Notes under the pieces: model-generated
Told to the model about the DNA's origin: nothing
Databases searched by the model: none
Seen by the model: only the letters and a program-made list of their open reading frames with translations
From: Acidocella aquatica
GTDB lineage: Bacteria; Pseudomonadota; Alphaproteobacteria; Acetobacterales; Acetobacteraceae
Direction: 5' to 3'
Assembly: GCF_030160635.1 (NCBI RefSeq)
Contig: NZ_BSOS01000090.1
Span: 140,396 to 204,395, forward strand
DNA length: 64,000 nucleotides
In this document: positions 17,424 to 25,857 of the stretch, piece by piece
How the letters are laid out: each line of letters begins with the position of its first letter
How positions within the stretch are numbered: position 1 is the first letter of the stretch
Made by a program: the position numbers and the translations under genes

Positions 17424-18469
17424 GCGGGACCGAAAACGAGGGCACCACCGCGGTCCGCCCCGGCTTCGGCTTCGATGAAGCCCGTCTGGCCGGGTGGATG
17501 GAAGCGCATGTCGAGGGATTTTCCGGGCCGCTCAGCGTGCGCCAGTTCAAGGGCGGGCAGTCCAACCCCACCTACCAGCTCGTCACCCCCGGGCGGCGCT
17601 ATGTGCTGCGCCGCAAGCCGCCGGGGCAGTTGCTCAAGGGCGCCCACGCGGTGGAGCGCGAGGCGCGGGTGCTGAGCGCGCTATCTGGCTCCGGCCTGCC
17701 GGTGCCCCGCGTCTTTGGCCTCTGCACCGATGAGAGCGTGATCGGCACCTGGTTTTTCATCATGGAGATGGTGGAAGGGCGTATCTTCTGGGACGCGACC
17801 TTCCCCGATGTTTCGCGCGCATCCCGCCCCGCCTATTTCGCCGCGATGAACGGCGCCATCGCAGCACTCCACAAGGCCGATTACATGGCGCTCGGGCTGG
17901 GCGATTTCGGCCGCACCGGGAATTATTTCTCCCGCCAGATTGAACGCTGGGCCGGGCAGTATGAGGCAGACCATGAGGCCGGGCGCGACGCCAACATGGA
18001 CCGGCTGATCAGCTGGCTGCGCGCCCATATCCCCGCTGACGACACCACCAGCCTGGTGCATGGCGATTTCCGGTGCGACAACATGATCTTCCACCCCACC
18101 GAGCCTCGCGTGCTCGCCGTGCTGGACTGGGAGCTCTCAACCCTCGGCCACCCGCTGGCTGATTTCGCTTATCACGCCATGATGTACCGCATGCCGCCGC
18201 ATATCGTGGCGGGGCTGAAGGGTGCTGATCTCGCCGCGCTCAACATTCCCTCCGAGGAAGACTACATCGCTGCCTATTGCGCCAATACCGGGCGCGCGGG
18301 CATCCCGGATTACAAATTCTACGCGGCGTTCTCGTTCTTTCGCATCGCGGCGATTTTCCACGGGGTGAAGGGGCGCGTGCTGCGCGGCACGGCGGCCTCA
18401 GCGCAGGCGCTGGAGCGGGTGCAGGTGTTGCCCGAGCTCATGGCCCTGGCCTGGGCGCAGGCGGCCTGA
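17420..18469 (+). CDS. APH-family phosphotransferase (LvaA-like acyl-CoA hydroxyl kinase candidate)
   Basis: A 349-residue protein-kinase-like phosphotransferase. Seen: KGGQSNPTYQL nucleotide loop near 55-65, RRKPPG, catalytic HGDFRCDN near 214-221, and the metal-binding LDWELSTLGHPLADF. These motifs are characteristic of the group fused to ACADs in ACAD10/11 and of LvaA, not of aminoglycoside-resistance enzymes. The ATG overlaps the ACAD stop by four bases. It is the last gene of the rightward operon and converges with the SDR at 18489. Probable role: phosphorylation of a 4-hydroxyacyl-CoA. Confidence 0.85.
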   Translation: MSGTENEGTTAVRPGFGFDEARLAGWMEAHVEGFSGPLSVRQFKGGQSNPTYQLVTPGRRYVLRRKPPGQLLKGAHAVEREARVLSALSGSGLPVPRVFGLCTDESVIGTWFFIMEMVEGRIFWDATFPDVSRASRPAYFAAMNGAIAALHKADYMALGLGDFGRTGNYFSRQIERWAGQYEADHEAGRDANMDRLISWLRAHIPADDTTSLVHGDFRCDNMIFHPTEPRVLAVLDWELSTLGHPLADFAYHAMMYRMPPHIVAGLKGADLAALNIPSEEDYIAAYCANTGRAGIPDYKFYAAFSFFRIAAIFHGVKGRVLRGTAASAQALERVQVLPELMALAWAQAA

Positions 18470-18488
18470 GCCGCCTGCCCCGCCTGCC

Positions 18489-19229
18489 TCACGGCGCCAG
18501 AAACCCGCCATCGACCGCCAGCAGCGCGCCGCTGACATAGGCGGCCTCATCCCCCGCCAGCCAGAACACCGCCTTGGCGATATCCTCGGGCATGCCCAGC
18601 CGGCCCAGCGGCACATCGCCCACGATCGCCGGCGGCCACGCATCCCCCGCCGCCGCGCGCAGCATCGGCGTGTCGATCGGCCCCGGCGCGATCGCGTTCA
18701 CGCGGATATTGCTGGAACCATTCTCCAGCGCGGCCGCGCGCGTCAGCGCGACCACGGCCGATTTGCTGGCGGCATAAAACGCCGCCCCCGGATAGACGAC
18801 CCGCACCCCCTGCACCGAGGCGATGTTGACAATCGCCCCCCGGCCCGCCGCGCGCATCGCCAGCAGCGCGTGCTTCATGCCAAACACCACGCCTTTCACA
18901 TTCACCCCCAGCACGGCATCCAGCGCCTCGGCGCTCTGCTCATGGATCGGCACCCACGGCCCGAGGATGGCGGCATTGTTGACCATGACATCCAGCCGGC
19001 CAAAACGCTGTTTCGCGGTTTCCACCAGCGCGGCCACATCAGCCTCCTGCGAGACATTGGCGCGCTGCGCGATGGCGCTCCCGCCCGCCGCCTCAATCGC
19101 GGCCACGGTCTGCGCCAGCCCGGCCTCGTTCAAATCCGCTACCAGAACCTTATCCCCGGCTTTTGCAAAAGCCTCGGCAATGGCCCGGCCCATACCGCCG
19201 CCTGCCCCCGTCACGATGACACCACGCAT
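18489..19229 (-). CDS. SDR-family NAD-dependent dehydrogenase
   Basis: A 246-residue classical SDR: TGAGGGMG, LVADLNE (NAD-type acidic residue), NNAAIL, Ser in NIASVQG, FYAASK. ATG at 19229 follows AAGGA. It is divergent from the TetR gene at 19330, and the 100-bp gap holds an imperfect palindrome, so control by that TetR is likely. The 3' ends of this gene and the kinase are convergent and 19 bp apart. Confidence 0.88.
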   Translation of the reverse strand: MRGVIVTGAGGGMGRAIAEAFAKAGDKVLVADLNEAGLAQTVAAIEAAGGSAIAQRANVSQEADVAALVETAKQRFGRLDVMVNNAAILGPWVPIHEQSAEALDAVLGVNVKGVVFGMKHALLAMRAAGRGAIVNIASVQGVRVVYPGAAFYAASKSAVVALTRAAALENGSSNIRVNAIAPGPIDTPMLRAAAGDAWPPAIVGDVPLGRLGMPEDIAKAVFWLAGDEAAYVSGALLAVDGGFLAP

Positions 19230-19250
19230 GATCGTCTTATCCTTTCCAGT

Positions 19251-19274
19251 TGATTGTTACGCGATTACAAATCA
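19251..19274. promoter_or_regulatory. Imperfect palindrome, candidate TetR operator
   Basis: TGATTGTTA and TTACAAATCA face each other around CGCGA between the divergent SDR and TetR genes. Location and symmetry fit a TetR autoregulatory site; binding is inferred. Confidence 0.45.
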
Positions 19275-19329
19275 GGCAAAGCCCCGCCCCGGCGTGAGCA
19301 GCCCGAAACCATCAGGCCCGGAGACATAG

Positions 19330-19926
19330 ATGCCCGCCATTGTCGACCATGATGAGCGCCGCCGTGAGGTGACCGAGGCCGCCTTCCGGCTGGTGGCCAA
19401 AAGCGGCCTGGCGGCACTCACCGTGCGCGCCGTCGCCGATGAGGTCGGCTGCTCGACCGCCGTGGTCAGCCATTATTTCGAGAACAAGCGCCAACTCCTG
19501 ATCCAGACCTACGAGCTGAGCGCCGACCGCGCCGCATCGCGGTTTTTCGCCGCGCGTGACAGCCAGGCCGATCTGGCGGGCTGCCTCGCCGTGTTGCTGC
19601 CGCTTGATGCGGCGCGCGCGGATGACTGGAACGTCTGGTTCTGCTTCTGGGGCGAGGCGGTGGCCGACCCGGAGCTCGGCATGCGCCAGCGCGCGCGCGT
19701 GGCCAACACCATCGGCTTCATCGCCACGCTGCTGCGCCGCGACTGGCCCCGCCTGCGCACCGCCGGTGAACCCCTGGTCGAGCACCTGGCCAGCCGGATT
19801 CTCTCGGCATTGCTCGGCGTCGCCGTGCAGGCACTGTTCTCCCCCGCACTCTGGCCGCCCGCGCGCCAGCTCCAGATCATTACAGACGAGTTGGCCAGCC
19901 TCGATCATCATGGCGCCTCATTGTAG
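19330..19926 (+). CDS. TetR-family regulator (BetI-like)
   Basis: A 198-residue one-domain-HTH regulator. The N-terminal helix-turn-helix spans about 10-55 (TVRAVADEVGCSTAVVSHYF), followed by an all-helical ligand domain with a TetR_C BetI-type appearance (WNVWFCFWGEAV). ATG at 19330 with GGAG upstream. It is divergent from the SDR at 18489, with a palindrome between. It converges with the crotonase at 19990 across 63 bp. Confidence 0.88.
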   Translation: MPAIVDHDERRREVTEAAFRLVAKSGLAALTVRAVADEVGCSTAVVSHYFENKRQLLIQTYELSADRAASRFFAARDSQADLAGCLAVLLPLDAARADDWNVWFCFWGEAVADPELGMRQRARVANTIGFIATLLRRDWPRLRTAGEPLVEHLASRILSALLGVAVQALFSPALWPPARQLQIITDELASLDHHGASL

Positions 19927-19989
19927 CCTATCATAAGCTTGGCCGCCTGGCGGGCGCGCCCCATCGCCGGGCCGGGCGCCGCCGCGCGC

Positions 19990-20763
19990 TCACGCGCCGT
20001 GCCATTGCGGGGCGCGCTTCTCCGCAAAGGCAGCCATGCCTTCAACCTTGTCCTGCGTGGCGCAAAGCCCGTTGAACAACCGGCGCTCAAACAGCAGCCC
20101 GTGCGCCAGCCCGGTCTCAAACGCGGCATTCACCATTTCCTTGTTGGCCATCGCGGCCAGCGGCGCCATCGCGGCAATCGCCTGCGCCTGCGCCAGCGCC
20201 TCCTCCAGCAGCCGCGCCGCCGGCACGACCTGCGCCACCAGCGAGGCCCGCTCCGCCTCCTCGGCCTTCATCATGCGCCCGGTGAGGCACATCTGCATCG
20301 CCTTCGCCTTGCCCACCGCCCGCGTCAAACGTTGCGAGCCGCCCATGCCCGGCGCAATCCCGAGCTTGATCTCCGGCTGGCCGAACTGCGCGGTGTCAGC
20401 GGCAATAATGTAATCGGCCATCATCGCCAGCTCGCAGCCACCGCCCAGCGCGAACCCGGCCACCGCCGCGATCCAGGGTTTACGCGCGGCGCTCACCCGC
20501 TCGAAACCGGCAAAAAAATTCTCGCCATACATGGCCGAAAAACCCTTGGGCTGCATCTCCTTAATATCCGCCCCGGCGGCAAAGGCCTTCTCGGAGCCGG
20601 TGAGCACAAGGCAGCGCTGGCTCTCATCGGCATCATAGGCGGCAAAGGCCGCGATCAGGTCGCGCAGCACCTGGCTGTTCAATGCGTTCAACGCGTTGGG
20701 GCGGTTCAACCGCAACAGGGTTACCGCGCCATGCGTCTCGGCAAGCAAAGTCTCGTAGGTCAC
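19990..20763 (-). CDS. Enoyl-CoA hydratase/crotonase with one catalytic Glu replaced by Gln
   Basis: A 257-residue crotonase aligning throughout with mitochondrial ECHS1. The oxyanion-hole segments are present ([22 protein letters not shown]). The first catalytic acid is kept as Glu131 ([11 protein letters not shown]); the second, Glu164 in rat (AMEMVLTG), is Gln157 here (AMQMCLTG). The codon is CAG at the reverse of about 20293-20295. GTG at 20763 is chosen because it has AAAGGG six bases upstream and gives the standard length. It follows the other crotonase by 41 bp. Hydratase activity may be poor or altered. Confidence 0.9.
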   Translation of the reverse strand: MTYETLLAETHGAVTLLRLNRPNALNALNSQVLRDLIAAFAAYDADESQRCLVLTGSEKAFAAGADIKEMQPKGFSAMYGENFFAGFERVSAARKPWIAAVAGFALGGGCELAMMADYIIAADTAQFGQPEIKLGIAPGMGGSQRLTRAVGKAKAMQMCLTGRMMKAEEAERASLVAQVVPAARLLEEALAQAQAIAAMAPLAAMANKEMVNAAFETGLAHGLLFERRLFNGLCATQDKVEGMAAFAEKRAPQWHGA

Positions 20764-20804
20764 ATCACACCCTTTCAAAAACATGCAAATCCCCGCGCCG
20801 CGGC

Positions 20805-21593
20805 TCAGCCACACGCCAGAAAATCAGGCTTGCGCTTGGCCAGAAACGCGGCGATCCCCTCGCGCGCCTCGGCATCATTGCCGCTTTGCGCGATGGCGCG
20901 GGCCTCGGCCTCCAGCTGGGCGGGCAGTGTGGCCGCAAAACTCTCAAGCAACAGGGCGCGCGTGCGCCCCCAGGCGCGCACCGCCCCGCCCGCCACGCGC
21001 GCGGCCATCGCGTCCGCCTCGGCCTGCAATGTCTCATCGGGGCAAAGCCGGGTGATCATACGCTCGGCAAGCGCCTGCTCAGCACTCAGGCGCAGCCCCA
21101 GCAGCAACATCTCCTGCGCGCGGCGCAGCCCCACCAACCTGGGCAACAGCCAGCTCGCACCGCCATCGGGCGAGAGGCCAATGCCGCCATAGGCCGGCGC
21201 GAACACGGCACTTTGCCCCGCCAGCACCAGATCGCCCGCCAGCGCCAGGCTGAATCCCGCCCCTGCCGCCGGGCCGTTCACCGCCGTGACCAGCGGTTTC
21301 TCCATCCGCGCGAATATCGCCATCGCGGCGTGCAGATCGGCGGTCAGCGTGCGCGTGAGCGCGCCCAAGCTCTCAAGCCGCGACGAGAACGCGCCGATAT
21401 CCCCGCCCGCGCAAAAAACCCGCCCGCTGGCGCGCAGCACCACACATCGTATGCCAGGGTCTTCAGCGCATGAAATGGCGGCCTCGCGCAGGGCCTTGGC
21501 CATGGCGGGGTCTATGGCATTTCCAGCCTCGGGGCGGTTCAGCGTGAGCCTCGCCACCGCGCCCTCACGCGTCAGCAGAACCGGATCCGTCAT
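20805..21593 (-). CDS. Enoyl-CoA hydratase/isomerase, PaaG-like
   Basis: A 262-residue crotonase-fold protein. CAGGDIGAF and [15 protein letters not shown] form the CoA-ester oxyanion hole. The usual first Glu region reads [12 protein letters not shown], so Asp at the position used by PaaG/isomerase-type members replaces Glu. It may isomerise or hydrate an unsaturated acyl-CoA. It is the first gene of a two-gene leftward unit with the hydratase at 19990; the promoter lies in the AT-rich stretch at 21594-21691. Confidence 0.88.
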   Translation of the reverse strand: MTDPVLLTREGAVARLTLNRPEAGNAIDPAMAKALREAAISCAEDPGIRCVVLRASGRVFCAGGDIGAFSSRLESLGALTRTLTADLHAAMAIFARMEKPLVTAVNGPAAGAGFSLALAGDLVLAGQSAVFAPAYGGIGLSPDGGASWLLPRLVGLRRAQEMLLLGLRLSAEQALAERMITRLCPDETLQAEADAMAARVAGGAVRAWGRTRALLLESFAATLPAQLEAEARAIAQSGNDAEAREGIAAFLAKRKPDFLACG

Positions 21594-21629
21594 GGCGCAT
21601 CCTGTGAGCCGGGGTGGCGAAACATTTCA

Positions 21630-21672
21630 CGTCCCTTTTTTATATTTATAAACAAAACTTGTATAAACTTTG
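21630..21672 (-). promoter_or_regulatory. AT-rich promoter with TTGTATAA element upstream of crotonases
   Basis: TTTTTTATATTTATAAACAAAACTTGTATAAAC-like sequence, with TTGTATAA at 21660-21667 and AACAAAA just before, resembles the cluster operator. It sits in the 98-bp gap before the ThuA stop. Confidence 0.35.
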
Positions 21673-21691
21673 CCGCGCGATGCAAAACCTG

Positions 21692-22477
21692 TCAAGCAAA
21701 AGCCTCACCCCCCAGCAACCAGGCCAGCCCGTTGCCGATCAGACGCCGCAGCCCCTCATTGGCGTAGGCCTCGGCTGAATCGCCGCATTGTATGTAGAGG
21801 ATCGGGCTGTTGCGCTCCCGCCGCGTCCAGGCGATCAGATTACTCCCCGGCGGATGCCTCCAGCCCTCGCGGCTATGGAACGCGCCGCGCATGGCCGCCG
21901 CGGCCGACCAGAAATTCTCCTCGGCAAACACGTGGCCGCTGGCCAGCAATGGGACAATACTGTCATCAAACACCTCGAACAAATAAAGTTCGTCGGTAAT
22001 CTCAAACCCCTGTTCCACCCCCTCCAGCACGGGGTGGCGCGTGAGCGGGCGCACACGGTGCGTCACCTCATGCCGATAGCCGGAATCAGGGCGTAACCGC
22101 CCCCGGACATCACCCGGCTGGTAGAGAAACCGCCCGCCGATAATCTCACCGTAGCGCGGCCAGGCCGGCCAGCCGGCGATGGCATGATGAAGAAAGAGCA
22201 GCGGTTTGCCCGCTGCGAGCAGCGCCTCGATATGCGCCTGATAGGCCTCACTCGGCGGCTCAAAGACCGGCGGCTCGGGAACCCTGAAGCCAATTCCGGG
22301 CATATCATAAAACAGCACCGCATCGAAACGGGTCACGAAATCCGGCGCCAAGGCTGCCTCAACCGCCGGATGCTCAACCAGCGTGAACTCATGTCCGCCG
22401 GGCAGCGCCTCCAGCATCTGCGAAAATGCGTTGCGGTCATAAGGATGGCCTTTGACCGGCACCAAAATCGCCGCCAC
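21692..22477 (-). CDS. ThuA-like domain protein (glutamine amidotransferase-like fold)
   Basis: A 261-residue protein of the ThuA/trehalose-utilisation superfamily. Seen: FDAVLFYDMPG, LLFLHHAIAGWPAW, and a later VFAEENFW/GWRHPPGSNLIAW region with many His and Trp residues. No Cys nucleophile is apparent at the amidotransferase elbow (LHHA). Catalytic role unknown; related proteins accompany sugar and aromatic catabolic genes. The start is GTG at 22477. A paralogue lies at 25858-26595. Confidence 0.8.
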   Translation of the reverse strand: MAAILVPVKGHPYDRNAFSQMLEALPGGHEFTLVEHPAVEAALAPDFVTRFDAVLFYDMPGIGFRVPEPPVFEPPSEAYQAHIEALLAAGKPLLFLHHAIAGWPAWPRYGEIIGGRFLYQPGDVRGRLRPDSGYRHEVTHRVRPLTRHPVLEGVEQGFEITDELYLFEVFDDSIVPLLASGHVFAEENFWSAAAAMRGAFHSREGWRHPPGSNLIAWTRRERNSPILYIQCGDSAEAYANEGLRRLIGNGLAWLLGGEAFA

Positions 22478-22651
22478 GCCTAACGCCTCCCGCCGGCATC
22501 ACCGGGGACAAAGGCGAGCCGCATGTCACCGCCGGTATCTGCCATTAAATTCCCGCGCATCCGTCCACTTCCATTTATGCTTTTATTGTCATTTCGCATA
22601 TTTCAATTGCCGGGCGCGCCATACAATAATGCAGCTGGAACACTCGAACGA

Positions 22652-22694
22652 TAAAAAACAAAAAGGCGCCGCCGGGCCAGTTTCCAGCGGCGCT
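22652..22694 (-). terminator. Rho-independent terminator of the ThuA-ACAD-ACAD-SDR operon
   Basis: Read leftward after the SDR stop, AGCGCCGCTGG pairs with CCGGCGGCGCC across a short loop and is followed directly by CTTTTTGTTTTTT. Strong stem and U-tract. Confidence 0.85.
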
Positions 22695-22714
22695 CCAGTT
22701 TGGCTGGGAGAAAC

Positions 22715-23467
22715 CTACTTTGCCGTCACGGCGTCATCGATGATGATCTCTGTGGCGTTGACCATGCGGCTTTCATCAGAGGCCAGGTAAAGCACCAGAT
22801 TCGCAATGTCCTCGGGCTGGCCGACCTTAGGCGCCTTGGCGGGGTCGGCCACCGGCACATCCAGCCCGCGGCGCTTCACTTCCTCGGCGGCCGCTGCGGT
22901 CATGTCACTGGCGATGATGCCGGGCAATATCGCATTCACACGGATGTTGTAGCCCTGCTCCTGGCAATATACCGCTATATTGCGCGACATCGAGCGCACG
23001 GCCCCCTTCGCCGCCGCATAGGAACAAACGATTGGATAGGCTGTCAGCGAGGCAACGGACGACATGTTGATAATCGATCCGCCGCCCGATTTTTTCATCA
23101 GAGGAATCGCCGCCTGGCAACCCAGGAACGTCCCCTCGGCCGAGATGGCATAGACCCTTCTGAAATTTTCCAGTGTCGATTCCTCGATGGTCGTGAAATC
23201 AACAATACCGGCATTATTGACCAGCACATCCAGCCGGCCAAATTTCGCCTCCGCCAGCGCGATCACCTCTGCCCAGCCCTCCGGCGAAGTGACATCCTGC
23301 ACAACCCCGATCGCCCCTTCAATTTGCGCGGCGGTTTCCATGACTTTCGGGCTGATGTCGGTGAGAATGACGCGCGCCCCCTCCTTCGCGAGCAAACGCG
23401 CGTCGGCCTCGCCCAGACCACGCGCCGCGCCCGTGACAATGGCAACTTTTCCTGATACCCGTCCCAT
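22715..23467 (-). CDS. SDR-family NAD-dependent dehydrogenase (hydroxysteroid dehydrogenase-like)
   Basis: A 250-residue SDR: TGAARGLG, LTDISP (NAD-type), NNAGIVD, Ser in NMSSVAS and SYAAAK. It resembles the 3beta/17beta-hydroxysteroid and cyclohexanol dehydrogenase group. ATG at 23467 follows GAAGGGAAG. It lies 22 bp after the alpha-type acyl-CoA dehydrogenase and is the last gene before the terminator at 22652. It probably oxidises a hydroxyl in the same side chain or ring handled by the two dehydrogenases. Confidence 0.88.
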   Translation of the reverse strand: MGRVSGKVAIVTGAARGLGEADARLLAKEGARVILTDISPKVMETAAQIEGAIGVVQDVTSPEGWAEVIALAEAKFGRLDVLVNNAGIVDFTTIEESTLENFRRVYAISAEGTFLGCQAAIPLMKKSGGGSIINMSSVASLTAYPIVCSYAAAKGAVRSMSRNIAVYCQEQGYNIRVNAILPGIIASDMTAAAAEEVKRRGLDVPVADPAKAPKVGQPEDIANLVLYLASDESRMVNATEIIIDDAVTAK

Positions 23468-23489
23468 TTTTCTTCCCTTCTGTTTTTTT

Positions 23490-24680
23490 CTAAAGTTTCA
23501 ACAATTGCTTCGCGATAATGGTTCTCTGAATTTCGGAGGATCCGCCGAAAATCGTATTGGCCCTGGTGTTCAAATAACGCGACAACGCCGGCTTGTTCGC
23601 GTCCTCATCCGGCGTTGAACAAATTTCATGAAAGGCGCGGTGTGTTTCCCAGCGCAGGGCGGATTCACCGGCAAGCTGCAATGCCATTTCCGTCACCTGC
23701 TGCTGCAACTGGCTCACGCGCAATTTGAGAATGGAGGATTCCGCGCCTGGCGCTTCCCCCCGCGACAGGCTGGAGAGCATCGTCAATTCCATCATCTCAA
23801 GCGTATCGATATCTATTCCAAGCCGTGAGAGCGAATATTCAATATCCGGATCGTCAATATCAATCGCGAGCGCCCGATCGAGCAATTCATTGAGCGAGCG
23901 CCGCAACGACGCCGCCGCCATGACACTGCCGCGCTCGAATTCCAGAAGATATTTCGCAATCGCCCATCCCTGGCCCTCGGCGGCCACGAGATTCTCCACG
24001 GGCACGCGCGTGTCCTCGAAAAATACCTCGTTCACCTCATGGTCCCCGCCAATGGTGCGGATTGGGCGAACCTGCACGCCCGCCGCCGTCATGGGCACCA
24101 GCAGGCATGAGATTCCCGCCTGTGGCTTTGGCCCGTCTGATGTGCGCACAAGCGCGATCATCCAATTGGCCACATGGGCGTGCGTTGTCCATATCTTCGA
24201 GCCGTTCAGCACATAGTCGTCACCCTGCCGCACCGCGCGCAGCTTGAGAGATGCCAGATCAGACCCCGCGCCAGGCTCCGAGAAACCCTGGCACCAATAA
24301 TCCTTGGCTTCAAGAATGCGCGGCAAAAACTGTTTCTTCTGTTCGGCGGTTCCAAATTTGATCAGCACGGGGCCGACCATATGCAGGCCGATCGGCGAAA
24401 TATAAGGTGTCGCCGCGCGTTCCATTTCGGAGGCGAATATATACCGGCGGGTCGCATCCCAGCCGGTGCCGCCGTGTTCAACCGGCCAGTCCGGCGCCGC
24501 CCAGCCCTTGCGCGCCAGAATCTCGTGCCACGGGTGCGACAGCTCATATTCGGAGAAAACCGTCGTCGTCAGCCGCTGCGCGCGTGCCATCGCAGGCGGC
24601 AGCTTCGCGTCCAGGAAGGCCCGCACCTCCTCGCGAAACGCGGCCGCGTCCTCATCGAGCGTCAGATTCATTTTGTTCAT
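23490..24680 (-). CDS. Acyl-CoA dehydrogenase, alpha-like subunit of a split pair
   Basis: A 396-residue ACAD: YWCQGFSEPGAGSDLAS near 130-146 (FAD/CoA site), MTAAGVQVRPIRTIGGDHEVNEVFFEDTRVP split across the middle domain, and FGGSSEIQRTIIAK near the C-terminus. ATGA overlap with 24677-25846 argues for a stable heteromer, as in the alpha2beta2 FadE/ChsE enzymes of steroid side-chain degradation. The paralogue at 31071-32279 has the same features. Expected reaction: alpha,beta-dehydrogenation of a bulky acyl-CoA. Confidence 0.9.
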   Translation of the reverse strand: MNKMNLTLDEDAAAFREEVRAFLDAKLPPAMARAQRLTTTVFSEYELSHPWHEILARKGWAAPDWPVEHGGTGWDATRRYIFASEMERAATPYISPIGLHMVGPVLIKFGTAEQKKQFLPRILEAKDYWCQGFSEPGAGSDLASLKLRAVRQGDDYVLNGSKIWTTHAHVANWMIALVRTSDGPKPQAGISCLLVPMTAAGVQVRPIRTIGGDHEVNEVFFEDTRVPVENLVAAEGQGWAIAKYLLEFERGSVMAAASLRRSLNELLDRALAIDIDDPDIEYSLSRLGIDIDTLEMMELTMLSSLSRGEAPGAESSILKLRVSQLQQQVTEMALQLAGESALRWETHRAFHEICSTPDEDANKPALSRYLNTRANTIFGGSSEIQRTIIAKQLLKL

Positions 24681-25846
24681 AATGCATACTCCGGGCGCAT
24701 CTCGGGAACAGAGAGCAACCCTTCACGCAAAACACCAGTCCGCCCCACCCAGGCGTAGCGGCGAAGATGAAAATTTATATCGCCCAGCACAAGCTCGAAC
24801 ACGGTCAGCCGCTTGAAATAGGCCCCGACCGGTAATTCTTCGGTCACCCCCATGCCGCCGTGAAGCTGCACGGCCTGCTGGCCGATGAAACGGGCACATT
24901 CAGCGATCTTGACCCGCGCGGCTGAAACCGCGCGCACGCGCTCATGGCTCGGCGCCTCGGCCTTGAGCGCGCCCAGCAGCAAAATCGCTTCGGCCTCCGC
25001 CTGTTTCACCGCCATATCCGCCATGCGATGTGTCAGCGCCTGGAAACTGCCGATGGGCTTGCCGAACTGCACGCGCGTCTTGGCGTATTCAACGGTTGCC
25101 GCCAGCAGAACTTTCATCGCCCCCACCGCATCGGCGCAAAGGGCAATGGCCGTGCGGTCGAGCGCCGCCTCCACATGGGGCAGAATATCGCGCCTTGCGC
25201 CCAACAGCGCCGAAGGCGGCATGGTGACATTGCGAAACTCCATATCCGCGAAATCCGCCCCATCCGCCCCCTGCCAGGCCCTTCGCGTCACGCCGGGCGC
25301 ATCGGGATCGATCATGAAAAGGCCAAACCCGCCCATCCCGTCGAGCCGTGCGAGTACCAGCAGCGTATCAGCCAACCCCCCGCCGCGCACGGCCGTCTTG
25401 GCGCCATTGAGAACCCAGGTTCCCTGGCTGTGGGCCGCGCGCGTCGCAATTCCCTCCAGCGCCGCGCGGCGCGGCGTCTCGCCAACGGCCAACGCCAGCA
25501 AATGCGTGCCGGCCAGCACCGCATCGAGGATCGCATGCTGTTCATCATCGCCCAGTTTGGCGATCAGCTGCGCGCTGATGATGACCGGAAGATATGGCTC
25601 GACGACCAGAGCCGCGCCAAACTGTTCCGATATCAACACTACATCTTCCATCTTGCCGCCAAAACCGCCCACCGATTCGGGGAGCGCCAGGGCCAGCCAC
25701 CCCATATCCGCGAATCCCGCCCAGGCGGCCGGCGAAAAGCCAGGCCGCGCCGCGGGCGCCTCACGAAATTTCGGGTATTGCTCGGCAAGAAACCGCCGTG
25801 CGCTTTCCTTCAGCAGGAGTTGCTCTTCGGCCGGAAGAAGGTCCAT
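24677..25846 (-). CDS. Acyl-CoA dehydrogenase, beta-like subunit of a split pair
   Basis: A 389-residue ACAD-fold protein, with ARFIGQQAVQLHGGMGVT near 320 and a C-terminus without the EIQR helix. The catalytic-base region is unlike a self-sufficient ACAD, as expected for the second subunit of a heteromeric enzyme. It is coupled by overlap to 23490-24680 and lies 11 bp after the ThuA gene. It is similar in type to 28819-29922. Confidence 0.87.
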   Translation of the reverse strand: MDLLPAEEQLLLKESARRFLAEQYPKFREAPAARPGFSPAAWAGFADMGWLALALPESVGGFGGKMEDVVLISEQFGAALVVEPYLPVIISAQLIAKLGDDEQHAILDAVLAGTHLLALAVGETPRRAALEGIATRAAHSQGTWVLNGAKTAVRGGGLADTLLVLARLDGMGGFGLFMIDPDAPGVTRRAWQGADGADFADMEFRNVTMPPSALLGARRDILPHVEAALDRTAIALCADAVGAMKVLLAATVEYAKTRVQFGKPIGSFQALTHRMADMAVKQAEAEAILLLGALKAEAPSHERVRAVSAARVKIAECARFIGQQAVQLHGGMGVTEELPVGAYFKRLTVFELVLGDINFHLRRYAWVGRTGVLREGLLSVPEMRPEYAL

Positions 25847-25857
25847 AGTCTATCGCC

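Noticed and set aside
17420..18469. Aminoglycoside-resistance kinase
   Set aside because: The motifs and coupling to an acyl-CoA dehydrogenase fit the LvaA/ACAD10-11 group instead.
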